Shown here piece by piece: positions 34,233 through 44,556 of a DNA stretch of 64,000 bases. Under the pieces are notes generated by a model. That model saw only the letters and a program-made list of their open reading frames with translations. It made no database searches and was not told where the DNA came from. Source of the stretch: Nannochloris sp. 'desiccata' (taxonomy: Eukaryota; Chlorophyta; Trebouxiophyceae; Chlorellales; Chlorellaceae); assembly GCA_019044685.2 (NCBI GenBank), contig JAGTXX020000003.1, positions 1,116,001 to 1,180,000 of the forward strand, written 5' to 3'. The first letter of the stretch is position 1; every line of letters begins with the position of its first letter. The translations under genes were made by a program, and so were the position numbers.

Positions 34233-35813
34233 TTATTGCAGAAACGGGTTTGGTGCACCACCGCCACCTGCTGCTTGTGCTGCCTGCTGCGCAAAAAACT
34301 GCTGTTGATGAAACGCAGCTTGTCGTTGCTGCATCATTGCCTGCTGTTGAAGCAACAACTGCTGCTGTTGCTGTTGTTGCTGTTGAGCTGCATACTGATT
34401 TTGCGCTTGCTGCCGCTGCATCTGTGCAGCCACTTGCTGTTTCCTCGCGTGCAATTCTTTAAATGCCGCTAAATCTGCATACGCTAACCCAGTTGAAGGA
34501 TCTCTATACCGTGCAGGCTGCCCAGAGATAACACACACAGCTCGTGGCGGTGGCGCTGGTGCAGTTTGTGGTTGCAAGTACGCAGGCGCTTGCATATTTC
34601 TAACCTCAATTGTGGTCTTTTCTTCCTTTTCTTCCCCATCATCAATTGCAACCGCCGCGGAATGCAATCGGACCATAGGCCCCACATATTTTCTTTTCTT
34701 AATATTTGCTTTTTTCTTCGTTTCTTCCTCGATCATGACGAGGTACTGTAGTGACCGGGTATTTTCAATAGCAGTACGGGCAGCTTCTGCTAATAACTCT
34801 GCCTGGGTCAATTGCCTGTGTACAACAGGACGGGAAGCACGACGAGGTTTGGAAGCTTCAACTGCTTTACGTTCATCTTCACCTTCTTGGACTTTCTGCC
34901 TTGTTGATTCTCGAACACCGACTGTTCGTTCTGCTGGCACACCCGCTGCTGCTGCTGCTGCTGCGTCTGAGCTGGTTCTACGAGCTCGCTTACGAGCTGA
35001 GGGACCTGCTTCCTGGTCATCTCCTGCCTCTGTAGCAGCAGCAGTAGCTGGTTTCTTCCCTGGAGGAGGCCGTTTGTATCCTGGTGGTCTAAGGGTTTTC
35101 TTTTTAGGCTCTCTGGCCTTGGCGTCCTCTTCTGCTTCTTCACCATCGGTCTCTTCCCCTTCCTGCAAACACGTTTTAGTAAATGGTTAATTAATTAAGA
35201 ATCCAGGAATATTTTAACTAGCTAAACTCAAGCCAAGAAGTTGTTGTAAAACAAGGGAATACCCCCTCCCCCCCCCCCCCCACCCCACCCCCCCCCACCC
35301 CACCCCACAACAACAAAAAAAAGTGATCTTACCGACTCCATGAAATCTGCATCAAAGTTATCTTCAGGCTCAGATTCTGTAGCATAAATCTCATCAGCTT
35401 CCTCTTCAGCAAAGAATTCTTGGTTCCAAAACTCTTCATCTGCTTGATCGTCTTGAACGGCAGCTACAGCGCCCAAATTTTTGCCACGAGTTGTGCGGAC
35501 GGGTAGAGCTTCTCGAGGCGGCGGTGGGACAAAGGGTCTATGTTTGCGGGGACGATCGCTATCGTCGCTATACTCTTCTTCAGATTCGGAACCTTCTTCT
35601 TCATCGTCGTCTTCTAGTTCTTCATCATCGATGTCTTCACTGACTTCCATTTCCTGCAAAAATGTTTTCAATTTTGAGCACGTGAGAAATTTTAGAAAAG
35701 TAACGAGGCTGACGACTATTTCCCGCGATATTAGCATCGTAAAAACTGCAAATACAAGCAGAACACACCTCCTCCTCTTCGGGGAGCTCTTCCTCTGGAT
35801 TTTGTTTCCCCAT
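34233..35813 (-). CDS. SWR1 complex subunit YL1 / VPS72 (SWC2)
   Basis: Three exons, 35769-35813, 35333-35653 and 34233-35162, encode 431 residues; introns of 115 and 170 bp are both phase 0. The N-terminal YL1 region holds the conserved TTRGKNLGAV motif, then EEFWNQEFFAEEEADEIY and the acidic DNFDADFMES stretch, which in YL1 proteins bind histone H2A.Z-H2B. A basic proline/lysine region and the CVISGQPARYRDPSTGLAYA module (YL1 C-terminal domain) follow. The tail is a long glutamine-rich segment. The protein delivers H2A.Z in the SWR1/SRCAP chromatin remodeller in the nucleus. It is convergent with TyrRS (132 bp). Confidence 0.92.
35262..35308 (-). repeat. Intronic G-rich tract (minus strand)
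   Basis: The second intron of the YL1 gene carries about 45 nt of C's on the plus strand interrupted by single A/T bases. In the pre-mRNA this reads as repeated GGGGT/GGGG blocks capable of G-quadruplex formation, about 100 nt upstream of the acceptor. Confidence 0.85.
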
Positions 35814-36507
35814 GAATTTAAATTAACGACCTTGTCGTCTCGCTCGAGGATGCCCTAGGGAAGATATATTGTTGAATAACGTTCGAAATAAATTTTAGGA
35901 TATGCCTGACGCTGCGATGGGGCTACTTTTAAGTCGTCAAACAAGTGAAGATCAAAAGCCTGAGGCGGGAGCGGCTGGGCAACAAAATAGTTGAGACTTG
36001 AATCGAATAATAATTTAAGAGAAGTATAGATTGCACATTGATACTGCTGCAAGCAGCTGTGTAACGGCAAAGTCTTCAAAACTCGTCATTAACTAGCCTT
36101 AACGAGTTCCCCGCCTCTTTACCGACGGCATTGCTACTGCACCTTCGTTGGCCAAAACAAACCAATGCTCGCTTACCTACCGCTCTTTTTTATTGCATTG
36201 CTTGCCATCTAAAGTTTCTAAGACATACATACGAGGAGGCTTAAAAAGAGCTCTAGGTATACTAACTCTGCTATAAGACAAGACAAAGGAGGAGGAAGAA
36301 AGTCGGATGCCAGCTGTGCAGATTGTTCTGGACACTCCAAAGTCACGGTATTTCCGAGGCCACCCCAGGCCTCTCCCTGCACAAATAAATAAGCAAAACT
36401 CGCTTTAACTACAAAAAAACTCGCAGTATCTCTTACGAGGCTATCCAAGCCCCTACAATTCTGAAACTAGGTTTTCGATCTGAAAACAAATTCAATCATT
36501 GGATCCA
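35814..36507. promoter_or_regulatory. Divergent promoter region, YL1 / HSP20
   Basis: About 0.7 kb separates the two start codons. I looked for heat-shock elements (alternating GAA/TTC) for the HSP20 side and found only imperfect TTCnnGA-type half sites (for example near 36325), not a convincing array. An extra upstream exon is possible but unsupported. Confidence 0.4.
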
Positions 36508-36960
36508 ATGGCGCTCTCACTGTTTGGACAACGCGACCTGTTGAGTCCTGATGAGTTCTTCGGCCCCTTGTTCCGTCCCATGGAGGCCACTCCCACCTTT
36601 CGAGACTTGACTTTACCCCGTGCCATGCCTTTGGACGTGTCTGAGACCGACAAGTCGTTTGAGCTCAAAGCCGACATCCCTGGAGTGAAAAAAGAAGACA
36701 TTTCCGTCTCCGTTGACAACAATATTTTGACTGTTAAGGTTGATTCTAAAGGTGAGAAGTCTGAAGAGCGCGAAGAAAAAGGTGTGAAGTACCACCGTGT
36801 CGAACGCCATCAGCAGTTCATGTCTCGCTCTCTTCGAATGCCAGAGAATGCTGTGCTCGATGACATTAAAGCAAAGTATGAAAACGGCGTCTTGAGTTTA
36901 AACATGCCTAAGAAGCAGACTAATGGAGAGAAGGCTGCCAAAAGGATTCAGATCCAGTAA
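36508..36960 (+). CDS. Small heat-shock protein, HSP20 family
   Basis: Single exon, 150 residues from the ATG at 36508. The variable N-terminal arm carries an LFRPMEAT-type stretch like plant class I sHSPs. The alpha-crystallin domain (about residues 38-130) includes DVSETDKSFELKADIPGVKK, HRVERHQQFMSRSLRMPENA and the hallmark YENGVLSLNMPK. The terminal IQIQ gives the I-x-I tail motif used in oligomer assembly. It is a cytosolic ATP-independent chaperone holding unfolding proteins. Codon use is C-rich relative to neighbours, consistent with strong expression. A TGTAA at 37259 could serve as poly(A) signal. Confidence 0.94.
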   Translation: MALSLFGQRDLLSPDEFFGPLFRPMEATPTFRDLTLPRAMPLDVSETDKSFELKADIPGVKKEDISVSVDNNILTVKVDSKGEKSEEREEKGVKYHRVERHQQFMSRSLRMPENAVLDDIKAKYENGVLSLNMPKKQTNGEKAAKRIQIQ

Positions 36961-37330
36961 GGTTGGCGTTTCTGAGTTTCTAGAACATGTGCGCTCCCTT
37001 TTGCAAAAGAAAGTTTTATTCATGCCATTTAAAAATACAGAGCATATCTGCAATCATTTGTTTGCCTTTAGTCACCTCTCTCCGAAGTCTTTTGTTTTTG
37101 TTTTTAGCTCATCTTAAACAAATTTACTAATACCAGCCCATCCTATGATAAAATTCAAGGATAAGTTATTTTTCCTACAAGCAAGCCTTTTCGAGTTCCT
37201 ATAGGAAGGTCTCCCTTTAAGATTAAATATACAGAGCATCATTATGTAGCAGCGCACATGTAATAAATGCACAATATATCTTTTTACAGTCAAGTCAGGA
37301 CACTAAAACTGCTACCTAGTATGACCCATC
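36961..37330. other. Convergent 3' region, HSP20 / SFI1-like
   Basis: It holds the two facing 3' UTRs. TGTAA occurs at 37259-37263, about 300 bp after the HSP20 stop. No gene is seen. Confidence 0.45.
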
Positions 37331-39760
37331 TCAGATGGCATCTGATGCCACTACCGCTCTCTCAAGAGAAGCCGCTTCCTCCCCTCTGCTGCTTCCTTCT
37401 CCAAAACGTTTTCCAACGCCAACACTGCGCCCTCCCAGTTTTCCTGCTAATTTAATTAGCATATCCGGACTAATTTTTTCTTGAATTTCTACTTCTTGTT
37501 GCTTTGGTAGTAAACCTGACTTTGCAAAAGAAAATCCAGGAGAGGCTGTATTCCCAACTGCCTCGATAGTGATACCACCGTTAGCAGTCACCTCCACACT
37601 ATGTGACGATATCTACAGTGAAATATACAGTCGAAAATTCAATTAATGGCTTTCTACAAATTTAGATCAGTATAATGAACATTAAGTACTCGTTACCTTG
37701 TCAACCGCAAAAGCTACATCTGGTTCACGAGCAAGGGCCCCACTTGTCAGCAAATCTTGTTTTAGCGCCCTAACAAGGGCGTTAAATGACGAACCAGCAC
37801 GTAGAGTCATCTTTGCACGTAAATTAGCAGGGAGAGGGGCAGGTTTGGGTCCTTCTTGTGGGATCTTTTTCATTTGTGCTGCTGCTTTTGCCGCCTCTGC
37901 TGCCATGGATGCTGTCTGAGCTTCGGCCTGTGCTGCTGTTACTGGGTTCACTGCACTGCTTCTTCTGGAGTTTAGTGAGGTACTGAATGCAATGCGTGAT
38001 GCTTGAAGACCCCGAGAAGGCACACTGTCTGCTGGTGGTGCGAGAGAACTTCTGCGGGAACCTGCAGAAGCCACTCCCGCCGCAGCTGAACTTTCAGTAT
38101 TATTCTGAACTGTGATCCCCCTACTAACGCGTCGTGGTCTATTACCGGGAAGGCTTTCTACAAGCTTGATCAATGCATCCCTTTCTTGTTGGAGTACTTG
38201 ACCAGCCTGGGTCAATTCAGCCACCCTGTTTCTACCCCAGTCTCCACTATCAACAACTCGAGCTAGCCTTTCATTCTCCTGACGAAGACGTTCTACCTCA
38301 TAACTTAGCTGCGAATGGAACTCGTGCGTAGAGTGAGCTCTTCTTCCCTCAGCAAAACCAAGCCATACATAGAAAGCCCACTGCCGGAGTGAGGCAGCAT
38401 GTTTCAAATGAAAGGTTTCAATCAATATAATCTGCTGTTTCTTACTCCAGACAGCTTGTTTCCACTCTGTAAATGCCACATTTAAGATACAATTGGTATA
38501 AGCTTTTATAGAAATCTTTTCAGTCCTGTAATATCGAGTTAAATACGCCCAACCACCTATGGCATTTTTCATCAACCACCGAGAACGTATTTGCTGTACT
38601 TCCTTCAGAAGAGCCTCTTTACGCGCTCTACTCCCCACAAGCCCCTTCCAGGTTATTATAATTAATATTTTCTTGTGACGTGCGTAAAGACGTCCCGCAC
38701 GCTTTTCGGCTACTTCCTCTTTGCACGTTTCCTCTGCCGCTGCGACCCAGCTTGCAAAAGCTTTGCACACTAGGACACGCACAGCGTGTGCATCAGCACG
38801 CTGTATTGCAATTTTTTTATTGCGCTTTCTCAGCGCATATGCTGCCCATGCTTTTAGCCATTGCTTCATCTTATACCGTCTTATGTACCGCACAGGACGA
38901 AACTCAAAGTGCCTTATTTGCGCCGCCAGAAGTTGAGCTTGCTGGTCCCGTAAAGCAACTTGAGTTTTCCACCATCTATCTTCACAGATTTGGGTCCATG
39001 CTTTAAATGCGCGGTGTAGACATGACCAGCATAACCGTCTCCTTGCCCATTTTAAAAGCTGGGTTTCTCGCTGTTCTTCAATTTCAATAGAACTATGGGG
39101 TGCTGGCATGTTTCCCGGCTGTGGCTGCAGCATTGCCCCGACACCAGCGTGGCCAAAACCCACCCCTCCTGGTGGAACTGGCATAGAAGTACCATCTTGG
39201 TGCGCTGGATTCACTGTTATGGATACAGAGCGTGCCATCATTTGCATGCGTTTTGGATCATGGCGAGGGGCTGCAACCTGCTGAGCTGGGGCGGTAGAGG
39301 GAGCACCAGGCTGCGCTTCCCCTTGCTGGGGTGGCCAACCTTGGGCACCCATCTGTGCATACTGCGCATACGCATATGGGTTGTAATAATATCCATAGGG
39401 AGCTGCTGGGTATTGCTGTTGCTGCTGTTGAGCTTGTGCTTGTTGTCCGGCGAAAGGAGGAGGTTGAGATTGTGCTATAGCATCAGAGCAGCTAGGGGAG
39501 GTGCTTTGATGCATCCATTCTGAATTTACCGGGCCTCCAGGTGGCCAGTAATAGGTATTTGGGACCGACTTACCGTCCGGTCTTACGCTAGGGGAGGTTT
39601 TTAGTGCAGCAGCGAATTCTTTCACCTCGTCTGCCTGAGCAAAACGGACTTTCAAGTCTTTATGTGCGTTTGGAGAGCCTGTATCCCGTAGAGATGATTT
39701 AGGTTGATGGTTTGCAGCGGCGATATGTCCTTCTGCACGAGGTGACCGAGGGATGTGCAT
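37331..39760 (-). CDS. SFI1-like centrin-binding repeat protein
   Basis: Two exons, 37697-39760 and 37331-37612, encode 781 residues; the 83-bp intron (AAG|GTAACG, TGTAG|ATA) is phase 0. The N-terminal ~230 residues are low complexity with Pro/Gln-rich and tyrosine-rich stretches. Residues ~235-480 are a series of basic helices with regularly spaced tryptophans (RAFKAWTQI, KQWLKAWAAYALRKR, KAFASWVAA, NAIGGWAYLTRYYR, VAFTEWKQAVW), the pattern of SFI1 repeats that bind centrin. A short coiled coil (LRQENERLARV) and a serine/alanine-rich tail follow. The likely role is at basal bodies or spindle poles. Family assignment is by repeat pattern, not by full-length homology. Confidence 0.7.
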
Positions 39761-40060
39761 TGATCTACAAAAGCTTGATCTGGACTTGCTAGTTCGAAAA
39801 ATAAATATTGTTTCAATCTTTCTTAGTCGAGGGTCCTTATATATATCACGTGTTGACTGGCTTAGACTACAAACTATGCCATTTATATGGCTTAACGGGC
39901 AGTGACTGTCGTTTCAGTCTTGGTCAAACTCGCCGCCGCCCACCAGCACAGCAGAGCAGGCAAAAGGATTTCTTGCCCTCCTGCACAAAACTAACAGCTC
40001 CAAGACCCAGCTAGCATACTTGGAATTGTAACACTACCTATTCGAGCGACTTTTCCAAAG
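39761..40060. promoter_or_regulatory. Divergent promoter region, SFI1-like / PAC1-like
   Basis: These 300 bp separate two head-to-head starts. A TATATATC stretch lies near 39838. No repeated element or further gene is seen. Confidence 0.4.
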
Positions 40061-40979
40061 ATGGGCTTCCTCGATGACCCCGTTACAGCTGACTTCGCCT
40101 CTAGAAACGAGCTTGAGGAGGAAGAAGAGGCTGCTATCATCAACGAATTTTCCAAGCAGTACAAAGTAAAACCTTCAGTAGATGCGAGTAAAACGATGCA
40201 GGGGTTCCCCCTTAATTTTTTATAATAAAAACTGCTCGATCACATGTTTCTCATTATTTCTGATCATTTCTTCAACCCTGCAGCTTGACGCAGCAAACCG
40301 CTCCCCTGGCACATTACTTATACTCACAGGTCCAGCAGCTTCACTAACTCTCGATGCTGCCTTTGGACCAACTCAACAAGTAGGGTCCGTCTCCGTCCCC
40401 GAACTCTGCCGCCTCCGGTCCCCACTCCAAGAAGAACTAGGCGTCGAACAGAACCCTCCTCACATTTTCACACTCTTAAAACCAGATGACAATAGTAGTA
40501 CTCTCATTGCCACGTCAAGACGTCCTCTTCCAGCAGAACAAGCATCTCTCTGGGCTGAAACAGTCATCGCCGAGGTCGCCCCTTCATCTACTTTTATCGT
40601 TTCTTCAATATTAAGTATGGAATACAGAGGCCCTGGGGACGCTGCAGAAGATAATCTCATCTTTAAGCTACAAAATACAAAAGCAATACAAGATGAGAAA
40701 GAGAACAGTAAGCATGTGGCGAGCTTACCTGAAGGCACTCTACTTGCTGGCATCCCCGCTGCAGTATTGGAAGTTTGTGAAGACGGTAACCGCCCTGCCA
40801 CAGCGCTCGTGGCTGTAGAAAGCTCACCAGTTCCTGAAGTGAGTCTTGTCTCTGCTTTAGCTGATGCTGTGTGTATCTTTTTAGGAAGAAAGAAGGTGGA
40901 TGCTGCTGGAAAGGTGGCTGTGGCGGCAGCAGTGGACGGGGTGTATCAATCCTCTGCTAGCAACTCGATGTTTATTTAG
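40061..40979 (+). CDS. Proteasome assembly chaperone 1-like protein
   Basis: Two exons, 40061-40165 and 40284-40979, encode 266 residues. The 118-bp intron (AAA|GTAAAA, CTGCAG|CTT) is phase 0. The short acidic N-terminus (LEEEEEAAIINEF) resembles that of PSMG1/PAC1. The C-terminal half contains LLAGIPAAVLEVCE followed by a strand and helix, and ends YQSSASNSMFI, which parallels the GLPAAVLSYC and C-terminal QSNIYT-type end of PAC1. With PAC2 it would help assemble the 20S alpha ring in the cytosol. Sequence identity is low, so the call rests on order and end motifs. Its 3' end is only 57 bp from that of ITPK. Confidence 0.6.
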
Positions 40980-41036
40980 ATTAAATTAGATTTAATAAGG
41001 AGTATATGTATTAAATATGTTATATTTTACAGTTAA

Positions 41037-42790
41037 TTATATAAATAACATTGATTCCTTATGAGTTTTATAGATCTCAAGCAGTGTTGTTCTCAAAGCC
41101 ACTGGCGCCTCGGGAATGCCTCGAAAAGAAGGAAAGAAATTTAAATCTAAAACGACAGCTTCACCAGCAGCGTAATCAAAGACTACATCAAACCCAAATA
41201 ACGTTAAACCTAGGTGTTTCCTAAACACCTGGGCAAGCTGAGTAAGAAAACCAGGATGCATCAATGCTGCTGGCGGTACTGGAGCCAGGGTGGTAGTACC
41301 AGCATCGCTAGAATCTATTAATCGACGAAGCCACGGGAGGGATGTTGGTAATGATTCTAAGCTATTAAACTCAATACTCGTCGGAATGCCCAAATCTTCT
41401 TCCTCTTCACCACCATTCCCAACAACCTCACCACTGCTTACATGGGAGGCAAGAAAATCTCGTAATGGCTGTAAATCTGGTGTCGATCTCTTTTGCACAC
41501 TAAAGACTTGATTTCCAGCTACGTACACCTTCCATACTGTACTGTTATGGTCTACATACTCTTGTAATAGTGCTGGGAGAGGTACTTCTAAGTCAGAATG
41601 AAGACCCGACGGGTGGAGTACAAAGGCCATTTGATGCGACTCCTCTATCCCACAGGCGACTTGAGGCTTGACTACACACGGTAAGGATACCTTGGAAGCA
41701 GTAGATGCAGTGCGGAGAATATCAGGAGAAAATTTATGTTCTATTAAATGCCAGGCAGGGGCGCGGACGGGAAGAGCAAGTTTTCGAGCTGCTTTGCATG
41801 CTGCGTCCAAAGCATCGGCCATTTGGACTCTATCAATGACTTTTTCAAGATTTTCTAGCGGGTCTATAATGCAACATCCAGAGGAATGGAGTTTATCTAG
41901 GATAAATTTGAGTTCTGGTCGATATTGAGGCACTGAGCCTGAAGCCGTCGCCATTGAGGCAGCGGTGTTGGTTTCTTCTTTTTCTGTTTCATTCTTTTTG
42001 TTTTTCTCATTTCCATCCTCGAAAAAATCAGTCGCCTTGTGTAAAAAAACATCAACCATTTCCTCTGCTATTGTTACCATGGGCCTATTGCCTTCACTTT
42101 CACCCTCTTGAAAGGGCTGCGCGATTGCTTCTAGGTCTACTGGTAGAAAGAAGGTGCCATCAACTGGCAAGAACGGAAGCATATTCTGTTCCGTCAAGGC
42201 CTTTTGCCTCGCTTGTTTCATTGAGTAGCCAATACACACTAGAGAAGAGTACGCACGCTTCATAACTGATGATATATGAAGTAATACCAGTGAAAATAGC
42301 TGGCGTATTGAGTTGTTTTCTGGGCTAAGATGAAGAACTTGGTCCAAGCCTTGAAATGGGGGAGAGTCGACGCCAGCATTCTTTAAATTGTCTTTATCGC
42401 CTAATTGGATGACCGCTAGGTGTGACGAGGGCAGATTTAACAGAGTGACTGCTGCTGAAAATGCAGCATCTGTGTTCAAAGGCTGCGTTAGCGACAGATG
42501 GGTTGTAGACGAGGTGCAGACAGGTTGGAGTTGGTTAGTGGAGGTGGCAGCGTCAGCGGCTGTGGAGCACTCGATCAGTAAGACAGTAGGGACCTTATGC
42601 TGGGATAGAAAGGCTGCCAGGCATTCCGAAAAATCCAAAGAATCTGCAGGGGAATTGGCGTGGCTAATGAAGTAGGAACGAGTAATAATGAGGATGAAAA
42701 TAACTTGGTGATCTAAAATGTAATCGCACCTTTGGTTGGAGAAGAGGCATTAATTATGACCCCCGCTCCATTTGTAGGAGCTGGATTCAT
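41037..42790 (-). CDS. Inositol tetrakisphosphate 1-kinase / trisphosphate 5/6-kinase (ITPK)
   Basis: Two exons, 42730-42790 and 41037-42643, encode 555 residues. The 86-bp intron (AAAG|GTGCGA, CTGCAG|AT) is phase 1. The C-terminal ATP-grasp domain is clear: VRAPAWHLIE..., SLPCVVKPQVACGIEESHQM, LLQEYVDHNSTVWKVYVAGN, RSTPDL, and the metal site FGFDVVFD...VVLDLNFFPSF. ITPK phosphorylates inositol tri/tetrakisphosphates and inositol hexakisphosphate on the route to phytate and pyrophosphates. The protein is longer than the ~320-residue plant ITPK1; the extra N-terminal ~230 residues recall the long plant ITPK4 form. A lysine/glutamate-rich linker lies at about 230-250. Confidence 0.9.
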
Positions 42791-42975
42791 TGTGGGATCC
42801 AAATAATCATTTAGTAATTATAGAAATGCACGATGTTGAACGACGCAGTTGTTTTGGAATATTTTAAAGAACACGCCACTGGCAGGCTAAAAGCAGCAAA
42901 ATATTTCGAAATTAACATTTAATCTATTTCTAAAAATCCCAAAAAATCGGGTATTGTCATCAATACCCCCGGAAC
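42791..42975. promoter_or_regulatory. Divergent promoter region, ITPK / NifS-like
   Basis: A short AT-rich spacer separates the ITPK start from the most upstream ATG of the NifS-like gene (380 bp if the internal ATG at 43171 is used). No distinct element is recognised. Confidence 0.4.
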
Positions 42976-44394
42976 ATGCGTATGGTCTCATTGGGGTTAC
43001 AAACATCTTCTTTGATCACAATATTCAAAAAGCCAAGATTAAATCAAGAAAGCTGCATAACAGCTAGCCTCTTTGTAGCATCTAGATATTCATCAAAATC
43101 ATCTTCTCGCAGCAATCATTGTCGACAACCAATAACCTTAATAAATTCGTTAACCAAACACATACAAGCAATGGCGGGTGTCGGAGAAGAACACAGCAGC
43201 TGTGTTTACCTCGATTACAATGCAACTACACCAATTTTCCCAGAGGTCGCTGAAGCTATGAAGCCTTACTTGACTGAATTCGGAAATCCCTCCTCGAACC
43301 ACCCTTATGGTAGAAAGTGCAAACAAGCTGTTGAGCTTGCCCGCCAACAGGTCGCTCGTCTAATAAACGCTCAGCCCAGCGAGATTTATTTCTGTTCTTG
43401 CGGTACTGAGGCTGACAATTGGGCAATATGGGGAGCTATAGTAGCATCCCGTGCACAAAACCCTATGCTAATGCCCCACGTAGTCACCTCTGCAATTGAA
43501 CATCCCGCTATTTTGGAGCAATTGAAAATGCTGCAAGGGCTGGGCCTTGTAAGTTATACTACAGTAGGCGTGAATAGCGAAGGAATAGTCAATGTAACCG
43601 ATTTACTGGAAGCATTGGAAACCCCCAGTACCCGCCCGTGCTTGCTAACTATAATGCATTCAAATAACGAGGTAGGCTCTTTGCAGCCAATTGCCGAGGT
43701 GGCAAAGTTGGCGCAGTGTACTGGGATACTCGTGCACAGTGATGCGGCCCAGTCAATTGGCAAAGTACCAGTTGACGTTAAACAATTAGGTGTAGACATG
43801 TTGACACTAGTAGGGCATAAATTCGGTGCTCCAAAAGGCGTTGCCGCTTTATACATTAAAGACGGGGTATCCAAAACAAAGGTTTCAAATTTTCTTTGTG
43901 GCGGTGGACAAGAAAACGGCCGCAGAGCAGGAACAGAAAACGTTTTGCTTATTGTCGGGCTTGGCAAAGCTGCTGAGATAGCATATAATGAGCTCGAGAG
44001 GACGAAAAATCACATGGCATATTTGAGAAACGAGTTGCAAAGGCTTTTAGAAGAGCAAACGCCAGAAGGTTTAAAAGTACAAGTGAACGGCCCTATAGAT
44101 CCACAATTGAGACTTCCCAACACACTGAGTATTAGTTTTAATGGCATCTCGAGTTCTCAGCTTTTAAGTGAACTTTCAGAGGAGGTGGCTGCCTCGGCTG
44201 GCGCTGCATGCCATAGTAGCAATAGTCCGGTCATTTCCAGTGTGCTTGCGGCTATGCAGGTCCCGAATGAATATGCATTAGGCACTCTAAGACTGTCAGT
44301 TGGCAGGCACACTACTGAAGAAGACGTGAAACGAGGTGCAGACCTGATTATAAAGAAAGTAGCTGATTTACGGAACCGTACTGGATATTATTAA
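42976..44394 (+). CDS. Selenocysteine lyase / NifS-like cysteine desulfurase
   Basis: Single exon of 472 residues from the first ATG, or 407 residues from the ATG at 43171. It is a class V PLP aminotransferase: VYLDYNATTPIFPEV at the N-terminus, SAIEHPAI, MHSNNEVG, HSDAAQSIGK, and the Schiff-base lysine in TLVGHKFGAPKG. The catalytic-loop cysteine lies in SAGAACHSSNSPVISSVL, whose AACHS context is that of animal SCLY. GGGQENGRRAGTENV also matches. The 65-residue N-terminal extension is basic and Ser/Thr-rich and would be a mitochondrial or plastid presequence; the internal ATG has a strong context. It releases sulfur or selenium from (seleno)cysteine. TGTAA at 44460 is the likely poly(A) signal. 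Confidence 0.9.
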   Translation: MRMVSLGLQTSSLITIFKKPRLNQESCITASLFVASRYSSKSSSRSNHCRQPITLINSLTKHIQAMAGVGEEHSSCVYLDYNATTPIFPEVAEAMKPYLTEFGNPSSNHPYGRKCKQAVELARQQVARLINAQPSEIYFCSCGTEADNWAIWGAIVASRAQNPMLMPHVVTSAIEHPAILEQLKMLQGLGLVSYTTVGVNSEGIVNVTDLLEALETPSTRPCLLTIMHSNNEVGSLQPIAEVAKLAQCTGILVHSDAAQSIGKVPVDVKQLGVDMLTLVGHKFGAPKGVAALYIKDGVSKTKVSNFLCGGGQENGRRAGTENVLLIVGLGKAAEIAYNELERTKNHMAYLRNELQRLLEEQTPEGLKVQVNGPIDPQLRLPNTLSISFNGISSSQLLSELSEEVAASAGAACHSSNSPVISSVLAAMQVPNEYALGTLRLSVGRHTTEEDVKRGADLIIKKVADLRNRTGYY

Positions 44395-44459
44395 GGACCT
44401 CTAATGAGTTTCTCAACGGTTGAAAAATGATATATCGTAGTGTTGAATGATGTGTTTTA

Positions 44460-44464
44460 TGTAA
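44460..44464 (+). promoter_or_regulatory. TGTAA poly(A) signal
   Basis: A TGTAA lies about 65 bp after the NifS-like stop codon, in the position expected for the chlorophyte polyadenylation signal. Similar pentamers follow other genes in the window (22049, 23292, 37259). Confidence 0.5.
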
Positions 44465-44556
44465 TTAAACGCAGTATAATGTTAAAAGGAAAGCAATTAA
44501 TGTCAAAAAAGAATAAACTAGTTTACTTTATAAATTATCATAGAAAGTTACAACTT

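Noticed and set aside
34612..35190. 192-codon plus-strand frame
   Set aside because: Antisense of YL1 exon 3; low-complexity mirror of its basic and Ala-rich region.
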